Assembly (NCBI GenBank): GCA_021783235.1
Contig: JAJXUD010000030.1
Location: 1 to 49,295, forward strand
Origin: Myxococcales bacterium
GTDB lineage: Bacteria; Myxococcota; Myxococcia; Myxococcales; JAKAPL01
Reading direction: 5' to 3'
DNA length: 49,295 bases
The position numbers and the translations under genes were made by a program. Below are positions 14,802 through 23,805 of this stretch, piece by piece; the stretch's first letter is position 1; every line of letters begins with the position of its first letter. A model generated the notes under the pieces. It worked only from the letters and a program-made list of their open reading frames with translations. It was not told the DNA's origin and did not search any database.

Positions 14802-16394
14802 TCAACGGGCGCGCGCGGTCGCCTCGCCGTGCTTCTCGAGCAATTCGGCGTAAGTCCCCTGGAAGTCGAGGAACCCCTCCGGGGAGAGCGCAAAGACGCG
14901 GGTCGCGCAGTCGATGAGCCCGCGGTCGTGCGTGACGTAGAGGATGGTCCCCTCGTAGCGGCTGACGGCCTCACCGAGGGCCACGATGGACTCGAGGTCC
15001 AGGTGGTTCGTCGGCTCGTCGAGGACGAGGACGTTGTCCTTCGTGAGCATCAGCTTCGCGAAGAGCAGCCGGACGGCCTCCCCTCCGCTCAGGGCGTCGG
15101 TCGGCTTCTTTCCTTCCTCGCCCGAGAACAGCATTCGGCCGAGCTGGGCCCGGATCGTCTCGTTGTCGGCCTTGGGGTCGACGTCGTGGAGCCAGGCGTC
15201 GACGGTCGTGCCGTTCGGGATGCCTTGCCGGTGGTCCTGCGCGAGGACGCCCACGGAGGCTTCGTAGCCCCAGGTGACCTTGCCCGCGTCGCGCTCGAGC
15301 TCGCCGGTGAGGCAGCGGACGAACGTGGTCTTGCCGACGCCGTTGCGCCCGATGATGGCGATCTTCTCGCCGCGCGTGACGGTGCAGGAGACGTCCGAGA
15401 GGACGCGGTGCTTGCCGTAGGCCTTCGAGAGCCCCTCGACGGAGAGGGCGAGCTTGCCCGAGGGGCGCTTCTGCTCGAAGCGGATGTAGGGGCGCTGGAT
15501 GTTCGAACGGCGCAGGTCGGTGAGCTGCAGCTTGTCGATCTGGCGGATTCGCGACTGGACCTGGCTCGCGCGGGTGCCGGCGTGGAAGCGGGCCACGAAC
15601 TCCTGCAGCTGGGCGATCTTCTTCGTCTTCTCCGAGTTCTCGGCCTCCACCCGCGAGCGCAGCTGCGACTTCGCCATCACCATGTCGTCGTAACCGCCCG
15701 TGTAGGTGATGATCGTCTCGTAGTCGATGTCGGCCACGTGGGTGCAGATCTCGTTCAGGAAGTGGCGATCGTGGGAGATGACGACGAGCGTCCCCTCGTA
15801 GGCGCGCAGGAACTCGGTGAGCCACTGGATCGAGTCGAGATCGAGGTGGTTCGTCGGCTCGTCGAGGAGCAGCGCATCGGGCCTGCCGAAGAGCGCCTGC
15901 GCGAGCAGCACGCGCAGCTTCGCTCCGCCGGCGAGGGTCCGCAACGGCTCCGGGTGCGCTTCATTCGGGATGCCGAGCCCTTGGAGCAGTTCGGAGGCCG
16001 CGCTCTCGGCGCTGTAGCCGTCCTCCTCGGCGATCGTGGTCTCGAGCTCGCCGAGCCGCACCCCCATCTCCTCCGTGATCTCCGGGGCCGCGAGCAGCTT
16101 CTCCTTCTCCTGCAAGGCGGACCAGAGGATCGCGTTGCCCATCACGACCGTGTCCACGATCCGCAGCTCGTCGAAGCGGAAGTGGTCCTGTCGCAGGACG
16201 CCGAGCTTCTTCGGTCGGCTCACCTGCCCCGAGTCGGACTCCTCGTCCCCGGAGAGGATCTTGAGGAAGGTGGACTTCCCCGCGCCGTTTGGGCCGGTGA
16301 GGCCGTAACGGCGCCCAGGAGAGAACGCGACGCTGACGTTCTCGAAGAGCTTCTTCGGCCCGAAGGCCTTGGTGACGTTCGTGACCTGGATCAT
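14802..16394 (-). CDS. ABC-F ATPase, YbiT-like
   Basis: A 530-residue soluble protein with two ABC domains. The first Walker A is GPNGAGKST (34-42), the second GRNGVGKTT; both are followed by LSGG-type signatures and by EPTNHLDLxSI Walker B segments. A charged inter-domain linker (KSQLRSRVEAENSEKTKK ... RQIDKLQL) is the ABC-F P-site tRNA-interaction motif region. There are no membrane spans, so it is not a transporter. ABC-F proteins act on ribosomes in translation or antibiotic protection; the linker and the IRFEQK segment are most like the YbiT branch. The start ATG 16394 begins at MIQVTNVTKAFG, a standard family N-terminus. Confidence 0.92.
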   Translation of the reverse strand: MIQVTNVTKAFGPKKLFENVSVAFSPGRRYGLTGPNGAGKSTFLKILSGDEESDSGQVSRPKKLGVLRQDHFRFDELRIVDTVVMGNAILWSALQEKEKLLAAPEITEEMGVRLGELETTIAEEDGYSAESAASELLQGLGIPNEAHPEPLRTLAGGAKLRVLLAQALFGRPDALLLDEPTNHLDLDSIQWLTEFLRAYEGTLVVISHDRHFLNEICTHVADIDYETIITYTGGYDDMVMAKSQLRSRVEAENSEKTKKIAQLQEFVARFHAGTRASQVQSRIRQIDKLQLTDLRRSNIQRPYIRFEQKRPSGKLALSVEGLSKAYGKHRVLSDVSCTVTRGEKIAIIGRNGVGKTTFVRCLTGELERDAGKVTWGYEASVGVLAQDHRQGIPNGTTVDAWLHDVDPKADNETIRAQLGRMLFSGEEGKKPTDALSGGEAVRLLFAKLMLTKDNVLVLDEPTNHLDLESIVALGEAVSRYEGTILYVTHDRGLIDCATRVFALSPEGFLDFQGTYAELLEKHGEATARAR

Positions 16395-16480
16395 TGGGGG
16401 GCCTCTGCCTTCCGGGGCGCGCGGTCTTACAACAGCGCGGACCCGGAAGTCCAATCCGCCGGGTGATACAATCCGCGCGA

Positions 16481-16972
16481 ATGGGCACTCCCCCGCTTCT
16501 GCCCCAGCCGGGCGCATCCGAGGCGGCGTCCTCCCCGCTGCGCGAGAAGCTACGGCAGCTGCTCGTCGCCGACAGCCGGCCGGAGGCGCTCGCCTTCGCC
16601 GTCGCGCTCGGCATCTTCCTCGGCTGCTCCCCCCTCTATGGGTTGCAGACGCTCCTGGTCTTCGCCTTGTCCGCGGCGCTCGGCCTCAACCCGTTCGCCG
16701 CCTTCCTCGGCTCGCAGGTCTCCTTTCCGCCGCTCGGTCTCGCGATCGTCGGCGTCGAGGTCGCCCTCGGGGAGTGGCTCCGCTTCGGCCGCTGGACGCC
16801 CCCCGCGAGCCGGGGCGGGGCCGAGCTCGCCCATTGGCTCTGGGGACACGCTCTGCTCTCCTGGTGCCTCGGGAGCGCTCTCTTTGGCGGGGCGCTCGCC
16901 GCGCTCGGCGGCCTCGCGAGCTACGGCCTGCTCGTCACCGTGCGGACCGCGCGGGGGCGCCCGCGCCCGTGA
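16481..16972 (+). CDS. DUF2062 membrane protein
   Basis: A 163-residue protein with a cytoplasmic N-terminal helix (LREKLRQLLV) and three or four hydrophobic segments. The core (SRPEALAFAVALGIFLGCSPLYGLQTLLVF, here quoted in part as FAVALGIFLGCSPLYG) with LNPFAAFLGSQVSFPP is the DUF2062 signature, the same domain appended to some glycosyltransferases. The biochemical role of the domain is not established. The stop codon overlaps the start of endonuclease III as GTGA, so the two genes are translationally coupled. Confidence 0.82.
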   Translation: MGTPPLLPQPGASEAASSPLREKLRQLLVADSRPEALAFAVALGIFLGCSPLYGLQTLLVFALSAALGLNPFAAFLGSQVSFPPLGLAIVGVEVALGEWLRFGRWTPPASRGGAELAHWLWGHALLSWCLGSALFGGALAALGGLASYGLLVTVRTARGRPRP

Positions 16973-17685
16973 GCCGCGAGTCGTTGCGCGAGAAGCGCGC
17001 CCGCGCCCGCTGGCTCTTCGACCGCCTCGAGGAGGCGTACCCGGGCGCCACCATCGAGCTCTCCTATGAAGGGGATCTCCAGCTTCTCGTCGCGGTGATC
17101 CTCTCGGCGCAGTGCACGGACAAGCGGGTGAACCTCGTGACGCCAGCCCTGTTCGATCGCTACCCGACGGTCGAGGCCTTCGCGCGCGCCGAGCCGGCGG
17201 ATCTCGAGCCGTACATTCGGAGCTGCGGGCTCTTCCGGTCGAAGGCCCGGTCGATCATCGCGGCTTGCCGCGCCCTCGCGGCGGATCACGGCGGCCGTGT
17301 TCCCCAATCGCGCGCGGCCCTGCAGACGCTCCCGGGGGTTGGCGCCAAGACCGCCGGGGTCGTCACCATCCACCTCGCCGGTGGGGAGCCGGCGTTTCCG
17401 GTGGACACCCACGTGGGGCGGCTGGCCCGCCGGCTGGGGCTCAGCCGAGAACCGCTCCCCGAGAAGGTCGAGCGCGACCTGCGGCGATTGCTGCCCGAGG
17501 AGCGCTGGCCGCTCGCCCATCAGCTCCTCGTCCGGCACGGCAGGCGCCGCTGCACGGCGCGAACCCCCGATTGCGCCGGCTGTCCGCTCAGCGGCCGCTG
17601 CCCAAAGCGGGGCGTCGAGCCGGCGAAGGCTCGTCGGGCTTCTCGGGGAGATCCGCGACGAGCTGCCCGTGAAGAGGGCGGCTAG
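16969..17685 (+). CDS. nth: Endonuclease III
   Basis: A 238-residue base-excision-repair glycosylase/AP lyase that removes oxidised pyrimidines. The helix-hairpin-helix LPGVGAKTAGVV carries the catalytic Lys, and FPVDTHVGRLARRLG supplies the catalytic Asp. The 4Fe-4S cluster ligands are visible as C-x6-C-x2-C-x5-C (CTARTPDCAGCPLSGRC). A 25-residue basic tail follows. GTG 16969 overlaps the upstream stop codon as GTGA and gives the normal N-terminus (RARWLFDRLEEAYP). The 3' end overlaps the convergent def stop by 4 bp. Confidence 0.95.
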   Translation: MSRESLREKRARARWLFDRLEEAYPGATIELSYEGDLQLLVAVILSAQCTDKRVNLVTPALFDRYPTVEAFARAEPADLEPYIRSCGLFRSKARSIIAACRALAADHGGRVPQSRAALQTLPGVGAKTAGVVTIHLAGGEPAFPVDTHVGRLARRLGLSREPLPEKVERDLRRLLPEERWPLAHQLLVRHGRRRCTARTPDCAGCPLSGRCPKRGVEPAKARRASRGDPRRAAREEGG

Positions 17686-18236
17686 AGGGCCGGTTGGTCT
17701 TCGCCCTCGTCGAGCGGCCGACGCCCCTCGGCGATGTCCTGCTTGAGCTTCTTCATGCGGCGCCGGATCACCTCGCGCTTGAGCGCGGAGAGGTGATCCA
17801 CGAAAAGGGTGCCGTCGAGGTGATCGGTTTCGTGCTGCAGCGCCACCGCGAGCAGGCCCGCCGCGCCGACGATCTCGATCCGGCGCCCCTCCCGGTCGAG
17901 CGCCTGGACGGTCACGGACTCGGCCCGCTCGACCTCCTCGGACTCGCCTGGGACCGACAGGCAACCCTCGGTCCAGGTCGTCGTGCCGGTGGACGAGACG
18001 ATGACCGGGTTGATGAGCGCCAGCGGCTTCTGCTCCTGTTGCCGGGGAGAAACGTCGACGACCACGACCCGGTCGAGGGCGCCGATCTGCGTCGCGGCGA
18101 GGCCCACCCCTTCGGCGGCGTACATCGTCTCGAAGAGGTCGTCGACGAGGCTCTGGATCGCGCGGTCGACCCGCGCGACCGGCTTGGCCTTCTCCTTGAG
18201 GCGCGGATCGGGCCAGATGAGGATGTCTCGGACCAT
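17682..18236 (-). CDS. def: Peptide deformylase
   Basis: A 184-residue metalloenzyme that removes the formyl group from nascent proteins. Motif 1 GVGLAATQIG (43-52), motif 2 EGCLSVP with metal ligand C92, and motif 3 QHETDHLDG with ligands H135 and H139 and catalytic E136 are all intact. The C-terminus has a basic helix (KREVIRRRMKKLKQ). ATG 18236 (MVRDILIWPDPRL) matches the usual N-terminus; it has no ribosome binding site and a candidate promoter lies directly upstream, so the mRNA may be almost leaderless. Confidence 0.96.
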   Translation of the reverse strand: MVRDILIWPDPRLKEKAKPVARVDRAIQSLVDDLFETMYAAEGVGLAATQIGALDRVVVVDVSPRQQEQKPLALINPVIVSSTGTTTWTEGCLSVPGESEEVERAESVTVQALDREGRRIEIVGAAGLLAVALQHETDHLDGTLFVDHLSALKREVIRRRMKKLKQDIAEGRRPLDEGEDQPAL

Positions 18237-18243
18237 GGCGATC

Positions 18244-18272
18244 GTATTAACACTGCGGACAGCGGGTTTCAA
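18244..18272 (-). promoter_or_regulatory. Candidate promoter for def
   Basis: TTGAAA (18272-18267 on the minus strand) and TAATAC (18249-18244), preceded by TGT as an extended -10, are spaced by 17 nt. Transcription would start within a few bases of the def ATG at 18236. The -35 box overlaps the end of the upstream gene. Confidence 0.4.
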
Positions 18273-20041
18273 AGGGAGCGGTCCGAGCGCCGGTGGCGGG
18301 CGTACTGGAGCCTGAGCGTGTCGTCGCTGAGGACGTCCTTCGCCTCCGCGAGAACCCGCTGAATCTCCTCGAGTTGTGCCCGGAGCGTCGGCTCCTCGAT
18401 CGGCTCGAAGCGGAGTGGATCGAGTTCGCGGGCGAGCCTCCCGTACGCCTGGTCGACCTCGTAGCGGGTGGCAGAGGGGTCGATCCCGAGCACGTCGAAA
18501 TAGCTCGCCTCCCGGGCCTGTCGCAGCTTCTCGGCCACCCGGCCGGCATCGATGACGGCATCGAGCTCGTGCGAGAGTTCGGCAGCCAGGCCGCGCACCG
18601 CGATCTCGAGGTGGCCGCCGAGGCAGAGGGCATGGAAGATCTGCAATCCGGCGAGCGGGTCGAGCCCGGTCTCGAAGAGAAGCTCCTCGACGTTGCGCAC
18701 CCCGTCGACCGCCGCGGCGAGCCTCCGCTCCTGCGCGGTGAGCCCGAACTCCGAGATGGGCGGCGCAGCCTCTTCGACCGGGCGCAGCAGCGTCGCGGGT
18801 CCTCCGAGCGCGTCGACGAGCCGCTCCATCCGGTACTTGCGCCGGATCCCCTCGGTGAGCAGGGAGAGGGGCGAGCGGGCCAGCGCCACCCGCTCGTCCG
18901 TCGGCACGGTCTCCTCGGAGAGCTCGTATTCGCCGCGCAGGCAGCCGCAGCAGGCGTAGGCGATCTCCTCGACCCGCTCCTGGACGAGCGGGAACAGCTC
19001 GGCGGGTTTCAGATAGGCCCGCTCCACCAGGGTGAGCGCCGCTCGCCGGCCACCGCCGAGCCCTTCGGCGCGGACCTGTCGCTGCTGCTCCCGGGTGAGG
19101 AGCCCGCGCCGGTAGGCGAGGTTCTCGAGCCTGTCGTCCGCCGAGTTGGACGTCGCGCCACAGACTCTCCCGGAGTCCCAGAAGAGACGTCGGGTCGTGG
19201 CTCCCTCCCGGATCGCCAGCGAGCCGCTCCAGCCGCTCCGGTGACAGACGGCGAGAAGCCGGGCTGCCTCCAGCTCCTCCACCGAGCCCCTGGCTGGGAC
19301 GGGCGGCTTCGTCGCGGGCGTCTGCCTCGAAGCGTCCGCCGACCGGGGCGCCGCGCTCGCGATCTCGGCCGGCGCTCGCTCCTTTGGCGGGATCTCCGGC
19401 GAGGGCAGCCCGGGCGCCGGCGGCTCGATCGATGGAGGGGCGGGCTCGTCCTCCGCGGCCGAGAGATCGCCGAACAGCTCCGTCGCGAGCGAACTCTCCT
19501 CGGGCTGCTGGGGCGGAGCGCCGCCGGGGCCGGTCGCGCGCTCCGCCTGGAGCTCCTGTTGCCGATCGCGCGCGGCCTTGGCCGCGGCCTCGGCCTTCTC
19601 CCTTGCGGCGCGCTCTGCTTGCCCGCGAGCAGCGAGAAGGGCCCGCCGGGCGGCGAGGGCGGCGGCGCCGTCGGCGTGTGGCCGGGTCGCCGGGGTGGGC
19701 TCCGGCGCGTCCCTCGGGGCGGAGAGCGCGTCCCGCAACCGGTCGACGAGCAGTGCCCCGTCCACGGGCCGGGCGAGCTGTGGCTCGCGGGAGCCGGGCG
19801 CGCCGCCGATCAGGATGACGGGCGCCCGGATCGCGGCCTCGAGGCTCCGGCGGAGCTCCTCGCTCGAGCGATCCTGCAGATCGCCCGAGAGGACGATCGC
19901 GAGCGGCCGATCGTGCCGCGCGATGGAGAGGGCGTCTGCGCCGTTCGTCGCGACGACCACGTCAAAACCGGCTCGCCCGAGCGTTCGCTTGAGCGCTGCG
20001 ATCGAGCCGATCTCGTCTTCGACTAGGAGGATGCGATCCAT
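18269..20041 (-). CDS. Pseudoreceiver-DUF4388-J-like regulatory protein
   Basis: A 590-residue cytoplasmic protein. Residues 1-115 are a response-regulator-like fold (DRILLVEDEIGSIAALKRTL), but the expected phosphoacceptor Asp is Ser52 and the conserved Lys near the end is Arg (ARPVDG), so it is probably not phosphorylated. An Ala/Arg/Glu and Pro-rich linker spans about 115-250. Residues 250-400 are a DUF4388/PATAN-like region (GWSGSLAIREG, RRLFWDSGRVCGATS). Residues from about 511 are J-domain-like (SYFDVLGIDPSATRYEVDQA) but have DPL in place of HPD. Such architectures are common in myxobacterial motility and signalling. It lies 60 bp downstream of priA on the same strand. Target unknown. 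Confidence 0.78.
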   Translation of the reverse strand: MDRILLVEDEIGSIAALKRTLGRAGFDVVVATNGADALSIARHDRPLAIVLSGDLQDRSSEELRRSLEAAIRAPVILIGGAPGSREPQLARPVDGALLVDRLRDALSAPRDAPEPTPATRPHADGAAALAARRALLAARGQAERAAREKAEAAAKAARDRQQELQAERATGPGGAPPQQPEESSLATELFGDLSAAEDEPAPPSIEPPAPGLPSPEIPPKERAPAEIASAAPRSADASRQTPATKPPVPARGSVEELEAARLLAVCHRSGWSGSLAIREGATTRRLFWDSGRVCGATSNSADDRLENLAYRRGLLTREQQRQVRAEGLGGGRRAALTLVERAYLKPAELFPLVQERVEEIAYACCGCLRGEYELSEETVPTDERVALARSPLSLLTEGIRRKYRMERLVDALGGPATLLRPVEEAAPPISEFGLTAQERRLAAAVDGVRNVEELLFETGLDPLAGLQIFHALCLGGHLEIAVRGLAAELSHELDAVIDAGRVAEKLRQAREASYFDVLGIDPSATRYEVDQAYGRLARELDPLRFEPIEEPTLRAQLEEIQRVLAEAKDVLSDDTLRLQYARHRRSDRSL

Positions 20042-20101
20042 GGGAGCGTCCCCTAGTTTACCCTCTTGCAGCAGGCGACTCCAATGTGGTCGCCCACTCG
20101 C

Positions 20102-22135
20102 TCAAAGCATGGCGAGCGGATCGACATCGAACACCACGCGGGCGCCATGCACGTCGAGGGCGGCGCGCTGGAGCTCCAGCGCGAGCTTGCGGAGCTCGCC
20201 GGGGCCCGCCGCCCGCAGGAGGAGCTGCCAGCGAGTCTTGCCTCGCAGCCGCTCGAGCGGGGCGAGCGCGGGGCCGAGCAGGGCTCCGCGGACGCGACCC
20301 GAGCGAAGCAGCCGCTCCGCGGCGCTGCCGAGCAGCCGGGCCGCCCGTTCTGCCGCAGCCGGTTGGCTCGCATCGACGCGTACGGCGCACAGGCGGCCAT
20401 CGGGCGGCCAGCCGAGCGCTCGCCGACGGGACCGCTCGGAGGCGACGAAGGCCGCGTAGTCATGATTCGAAGCCTGGAGGAGCGTCGGGTGATCCGGGTG
20501 GTAGGTCTGAACGATCACGCGACCGCCAGCGCTGCCTCGCCCGGCGCGGCCGGCCACCTGCACGAGGATCTGGAACGTCCGCTCGGCGGCTCGAAAGTCC
20601 GGCAGGTGGAGCCCGAGATCGGCGAGCACGACCCCCACCAGTGTGACGTTCGGAAAGTCGTGCCCCTTCGCGACGAGCTGGGTGCCGACCAGCACGTCGA
20701 GCTCCCGGCGCGCAAACGCCGCCAGGGTCGCAGAGATCTTCGCCGCCGATCCCACATCGCTGTCGGCCCGTCCGACCCGGACGCCCGGAAAGAGGCGGCC
20801 GACCTCCTCCTCGACGCGCTCCGTGCCGGCGCCGAGCTCCGAGAGCGGTCCCCGGCAGAGCGAGCAGAACTCTGGAACCGGCTTCCAGAAGCCGCAGTAG
20901 TGGCAGGACAGCCGCCGGCCCGTGCGGTGGACGGTGAGACTCACCGAGCAGTTCCGGCACTCCTCCACGAAGCCGCAGGACTGGCAGCAGAGGCTGCCGG
21001 CGTGGCCGCGCCGGTTCAAGAATAGGATCGCCTGCTCGCCCCGCTCGAGCGTCTCGGAGAGTGCCTCTCGCAGCCGCTCCTGCAGGAGCCCCGTGGCGAC
21101 CCCGGCCATGGGTGGCCTCAGCCCCACGAGCTCCACCGGCGGCAGCCGCCGACCGTCGATCCGGTTCGGAAGGGTGACGCGGGCGTATCGGCCCGACTCC
21201 GCGTTCGCGTGCGACTCGAGCGACGGGGTCGCGCTCCCGAGCACGACGGCGCAGCCCTCCTCTTTCGCCCGGGCCACCGCGAGATCGCGCGCGTTGTAGC
21301 AGAAGCGATCGTCCTGCTTGAACGAGGGGTCGTGCTCCTCGTCGACCGCGAGCAGGCCCAGCTCCGGGATCGGCGCGAAGACGGCCGAGCGGACACCCAC
21401 CGCGACGCGGGCGCGCCCGGATCGCAGCCGCTCCCAGGCGCGCCCGCGATCGGCGCGGCCGAGGCCGCTGTGGATCACCGCGAGCGCGCTGGGGAAGCGC
21501 TCTTGGAAGCGCGCGACGAGCTGGTTCGTCAGCGCGATCTCTGGGACGAGCACGGCGGCGCCGCGCCCCCGCTCGAGCGCTCGCTCGATGGCGGCGAGGT
21601 AGAGCTCCGTCTTGCCGCTCCCCGTGACTCCGTGCAAGAGGAACGGCGCGAAGCCGCCCCGGTCGATGGCCGCGAGGATCGGGCGGGCCGCCTCCCGCTG
21701 CTCCACCGTCAGCTCGCGGGTCGGGGCCGGGACGACCAGCGGCTCCCCGGCCGCCTCGGGCCCCCGCGCTCGCGCCTTCCGCTTCTTCGCCCGAGGGACC
21801 GCCGAGGCGCCGGGGGGGAGCGCTGCCCGCAGCACCTCGCCCGGCGGGTAGAGATAGTACTGCGAGGCCCAGAGCAGGGTTCGGAAGAGGGCTCCCGGGA
21901 AGAACGGGCCCTCGTCGAGGAGAGCTCCCACCGGCTTCGGGGTCACCCCGGGGGGCGGTCGCTCCCCGTGGATGCGGGCGAGAAAGCCGATGGCCCGCCG
22001 GCGCCCGAGCGGGACGACGACGCGGCGTCCGATCTCGGAACCCTCCCGCAGCTCCTCGGGCAGCTCGTAGACGAGGAGCCCACCGACCGGTGCCAGGACG
22101 GCGACATCGGCGAAGGTCGAGCTGCCGGGGCTCAC
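20102..22135 (-). CDS. priA: Primosomal protein N' (replication restart helicase PriA)
   Basis: A 677-residue superfamily-2 helicase that reloads the replisome at abandoned forks. The N-terminal DNA-binding domain is followed by Walker A GVTGSGKTELY (near 168-177), Walker B VDEEHDPSFKQ and ATPSLESHANA. The Cys-rich zinc region contains CCQSCGF, CRNC, CHYC and CSLC, matching the family's two zinc sites. The later helicase motifs GTQLVAKGHDFPNVTLVG and QVAGRAGRG are intact. GTG 22135 overlaps the upstream stop codon as GTGA. It is third in the galU-led operon. Confidence 0.95.
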   Translation of the reverse strand: MSPGSSTFADVAVLAPVGGLLVYELPEELREGSEIGRRVVVPLGRRRAIGFLARIHGERPPPGVTPKPVGALLDEGPFFPGALFRTLLWASQYYLYPPGEVLRAALPPGASAVPRAKKRKARARGPEAAGEPLVVPAPTRELTVEQREAARPILAAIDRGGFAPFLLHGVTGSGKTELYLAAIERALERGRGAAVLVPEIALTNQLVARFQERFPSALAVIHSGLGRADRGRAWERLRSGRARVAVGVRSAVFAPIPELGLLAVDEEHDPSFKQDDRFCYNARDLAVARAKEEGCAVVLGSATPSLESHANAESGRYARVTLPNRIDGRRLPPVELVGLRPPMAGVATGLLQERLREALSETLERGEQAILFLNRRGHAGSLCCQSCGFVEECRNCSVSLTVHRTGRRLSCHYCGFWKPVPEFCSLCRGPLSELGAGTERVEEEVGRLFPGVRVGRADSDVGSAAKISATLAAFARRELDVLVGTQLVAKGHDFPNVTLVGVVLADLGLHLPDFRAAERTFQILVQVAGRAGRGSAGGRVIVQTYHPDHPTLLQASNHDYAAFVASERSRRRALGWPPDGRLCAVRVDASQPAAAERAARLLGSAAERLLRSGRVRGALLGPALAPLERLRGKTRWQLLLRAAGPGELRKLALELQRAALDVHGARVVFDVDPLAML

Positions 22136-22815
22136 CGGGCGACGAGACGAGCCTCCAGCTCGGCGGCTTCCTCGCCCCCGCGCCAGAGCTCGAGGCGGCC
22201 CGGGAAGGCCCCGCCCAGGAGAATCGCCCGGTACTCCCGGAAGCGCAGCTCCTCGCGGCCCGGCCCGCCGATCAGGCGCAGCGGCAGGAGGCGCCGCTGG
22301 GAGACCGTGAGCGCCGTCGCCTCCCCGCCGATGGCGTAGGCGACGCGGCCGTCGAACCGCGTGAGCGAGACGTTCGCCGGATCGCCGCCCAGCCGGACGA
22401 GCAGGCGGGAGAGCTGCGTCTCCGCCTCCACGCCATGGTAGACGAACGGGGCGCAGCCCTCGGAGGCGAGGGAGAGCGCCGCGGGGGGGACCGCGCCGCT
22501 CGAGGTCGTCTCCGCCCCCTTCTCCGCGACGCTTCCGAGTGGACGCCCCGCGTGCGAGAGCTCGAGCTCGCAGCGCCCCCCCGACAAGGAGAGCGTCGCG
22601 TCGAGCACCAGCCGGTCCAGCTTCGCGCCCTCGAGGGGAAGGCCCCGCTCCTGCGCGAAGCTCCGGGCGTCGGCGCCGATGAGCACGAAGACACCTTGGA
22701 TCGAGAACGACGGCGGGAGGGCCTCGGCCCGCCGTTGCCCCACCTGGCGGAGGAGGACCGGTCCGGGAAGGATGAAGGCGAGCGCGAGCGCGAGGGCCGC
22801 GGGGAGACCGGTCAC
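22132..22815 (-). CDS. Exported hypothetical protein between galU and priA
   Basis: A 227-residue protein I do not recognise. It begins with a hydrophobic segment (MTGLPAALALALAFILPGP) that is probably a signal peptide or anchor. The rest is beta-rich (FSIQGVFVLIG, LDRLVLDATLSLSGGRCELEL, VSLTRFDGRVAYAIGG, LRFREYRAILLGG), in the style of periplasmic LolA-like or lipoprotein-carrier folds, without a decisive motif. Two Cys residues (in GGRCELE and EGCAPF) could form a disulfide. Both ends overlap neighbours by 4 bp (ATGA with galU, GTGA with priA), so it is surely expressed with them. Confidence 0.7.
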   Translation of the reverse strand: MTGLPAALALALAFILPGPVLLRQVGQRRAEALPPSFSIQGVFVLIGADARSFAQERGLPLEGAKLDRLVLDATLSLSGGRCELELSHAGRPLGSVAEKGAETTSSGAVPPAALSLASEGCAPFVYHGVEAETQLSRLLVRLGGDPANVSLTRFDGRVAYAIGGEATALTVSQRRLLPLRLIGGPGREELRFREYRAILLGGAFPGRLELWRGGEEAAELEARLVAR

Positions 22816-23702
22816 CGGCGCTCGCCTCCGCCGTTCGTGAGGGTCCGCATGTACGCGAGGAGGGGCTCGCGCAGCTCGGGTCGCTTGAGCGCGTAGTGGA
22901 TGTTCGCGCGCAGGTAGCCCATCCGGTCGCCCGCGTCGAATCGCCGGCCCTCGAAGCGGTAGCCGATGAGTCCCTCGGTGCGGGCCAGCACGGCGAGCCC
23001 GTCGGTGAGCTGGATTTCGCCACCGACGCCCGGCGGGACCTCCCTGAGGACGTCGAAGATCGACGGCGGCAAGACGTAGCGGCCGATGATGGCCAGGCTC
23101 GAGGGCGCCGTTCCCGGCTTCGGCTTCTCGACGAGCTGCGAGATGGCGATGGTCCGATCGTCGAGCGCTCGGCCCGCCGCGATGCCGTACAGCGGTGCCT
23201 CCTCCGGCGGTACCTCCATCAGCGCGACGACGCCCTTTCCGTGTTTGCGGTAGGCGTCGATGAGCTGTTGGATGGCGGGCACCTCGGCGTCGATGAGGTC
23301 GTCCCCGAGGATGACGCCGAAGGGGTTCGGTCCCACCACCGAGGCCGCGCAGAGCACGGCGTGCCCCAGGCCGAGCGGCTGCTTTTGGCGAAGGCTGACG
23401 ACCCGGGTCATGTCGCTGATGGCATGGAGCTGATCGTACAGCTCCTTCTTGCCGCGCTCGCGCAGCACGGTCTCGAGCTCGAAGGCGATGTCGAAGTGGT
23501 CCTCGATCGCGACCTTGCCCCGACCGTTCACGACGATGACGTCCTTGATGCCCGCCCGGACCGCCTCCTCGACGATGTACTGGATCGTGGGCACGTCCAC
23601 GATGGGCAAGAGCTCCTTCGGGACGGACTTCGTCGCCGGGAGGAAACGGGTACCGAGGCCGGCGGCGGGGATGACGACGCGGCTCACTTCGGCGGCGCTC
23701 AT
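22812..23702 (-). CDS. galU: UTP-glucose-1-phosphate uridylyltransferase
   Basis: A 296-residue nucleotidyltransferase that makes UDP-glucose from UTP and glucose 1-phosphate. The signature PAAGLGTRFLPATKSVPKE is at the N-terminus; EEAVRAGIKDVIVVNGRGK, FGVILGDDLI, GVGGEIQLTD and YRFEGRRFDAGDRMGY are all standard GalU segments. UDP-glucose feeds polysaccharide synthesis, including the UDP-sugar dehydrogenase encoded nearby at 26551. The start ATG 23702 lacks a ribosome binding site, and a plausible promoter is only about 10 bp upstream, so translation may be leaderless. It leads the operon galU-unknown-priA. Confidence 0.95.
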   Translation of the reverse strand: MSAAEVSRVVIPAAGLGTRFLPATKSVPKELLPIVDVPTIQYIVEEAVRAGIKDVIVVNGRGKVAIEDHFDIAFELETVLRERGKKELYDQLHAISDMTRVVSLRQKQPLGLGHAVLCAASVVGPNPFGVILGDDLIDAEVPAIQQLIDAYRKHGKGVVALMEVPPEEAPLYGIAAGRALDDRTIAISQLVEKPKPGTAPSSLAIIGRYVLPPSIFDVLREVPPGVGGEIQLTDGLAVLARTEGLIGYRFEGRRFDAGDRMGYLRANIHYALKRPELREPLLAYMRTLTNGGGERR

Positions 23703-23711
23703 GGGCGCCGC

Positions 23712-23741
23712 AATCTAGCCCACGACCCCGAGGAGCGACAA
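23712..23741 (-). promoter_or_regulatory. Candidate galU promoter
   Basis: TTGTCG (23741-23736) and TAGATT (23717-23712) on the minus strand are separated by 18 nt. Expected initiation is within about 5 nt of the galU ATG. Confidence 0.35.
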
Positions 23742-23805
23742 GCCGTCGATCGAGGGAGGCTTCTGCGCTTTACGCTCGCCTGCCCCTCTGTCATCTTACC
23801 GGCCC

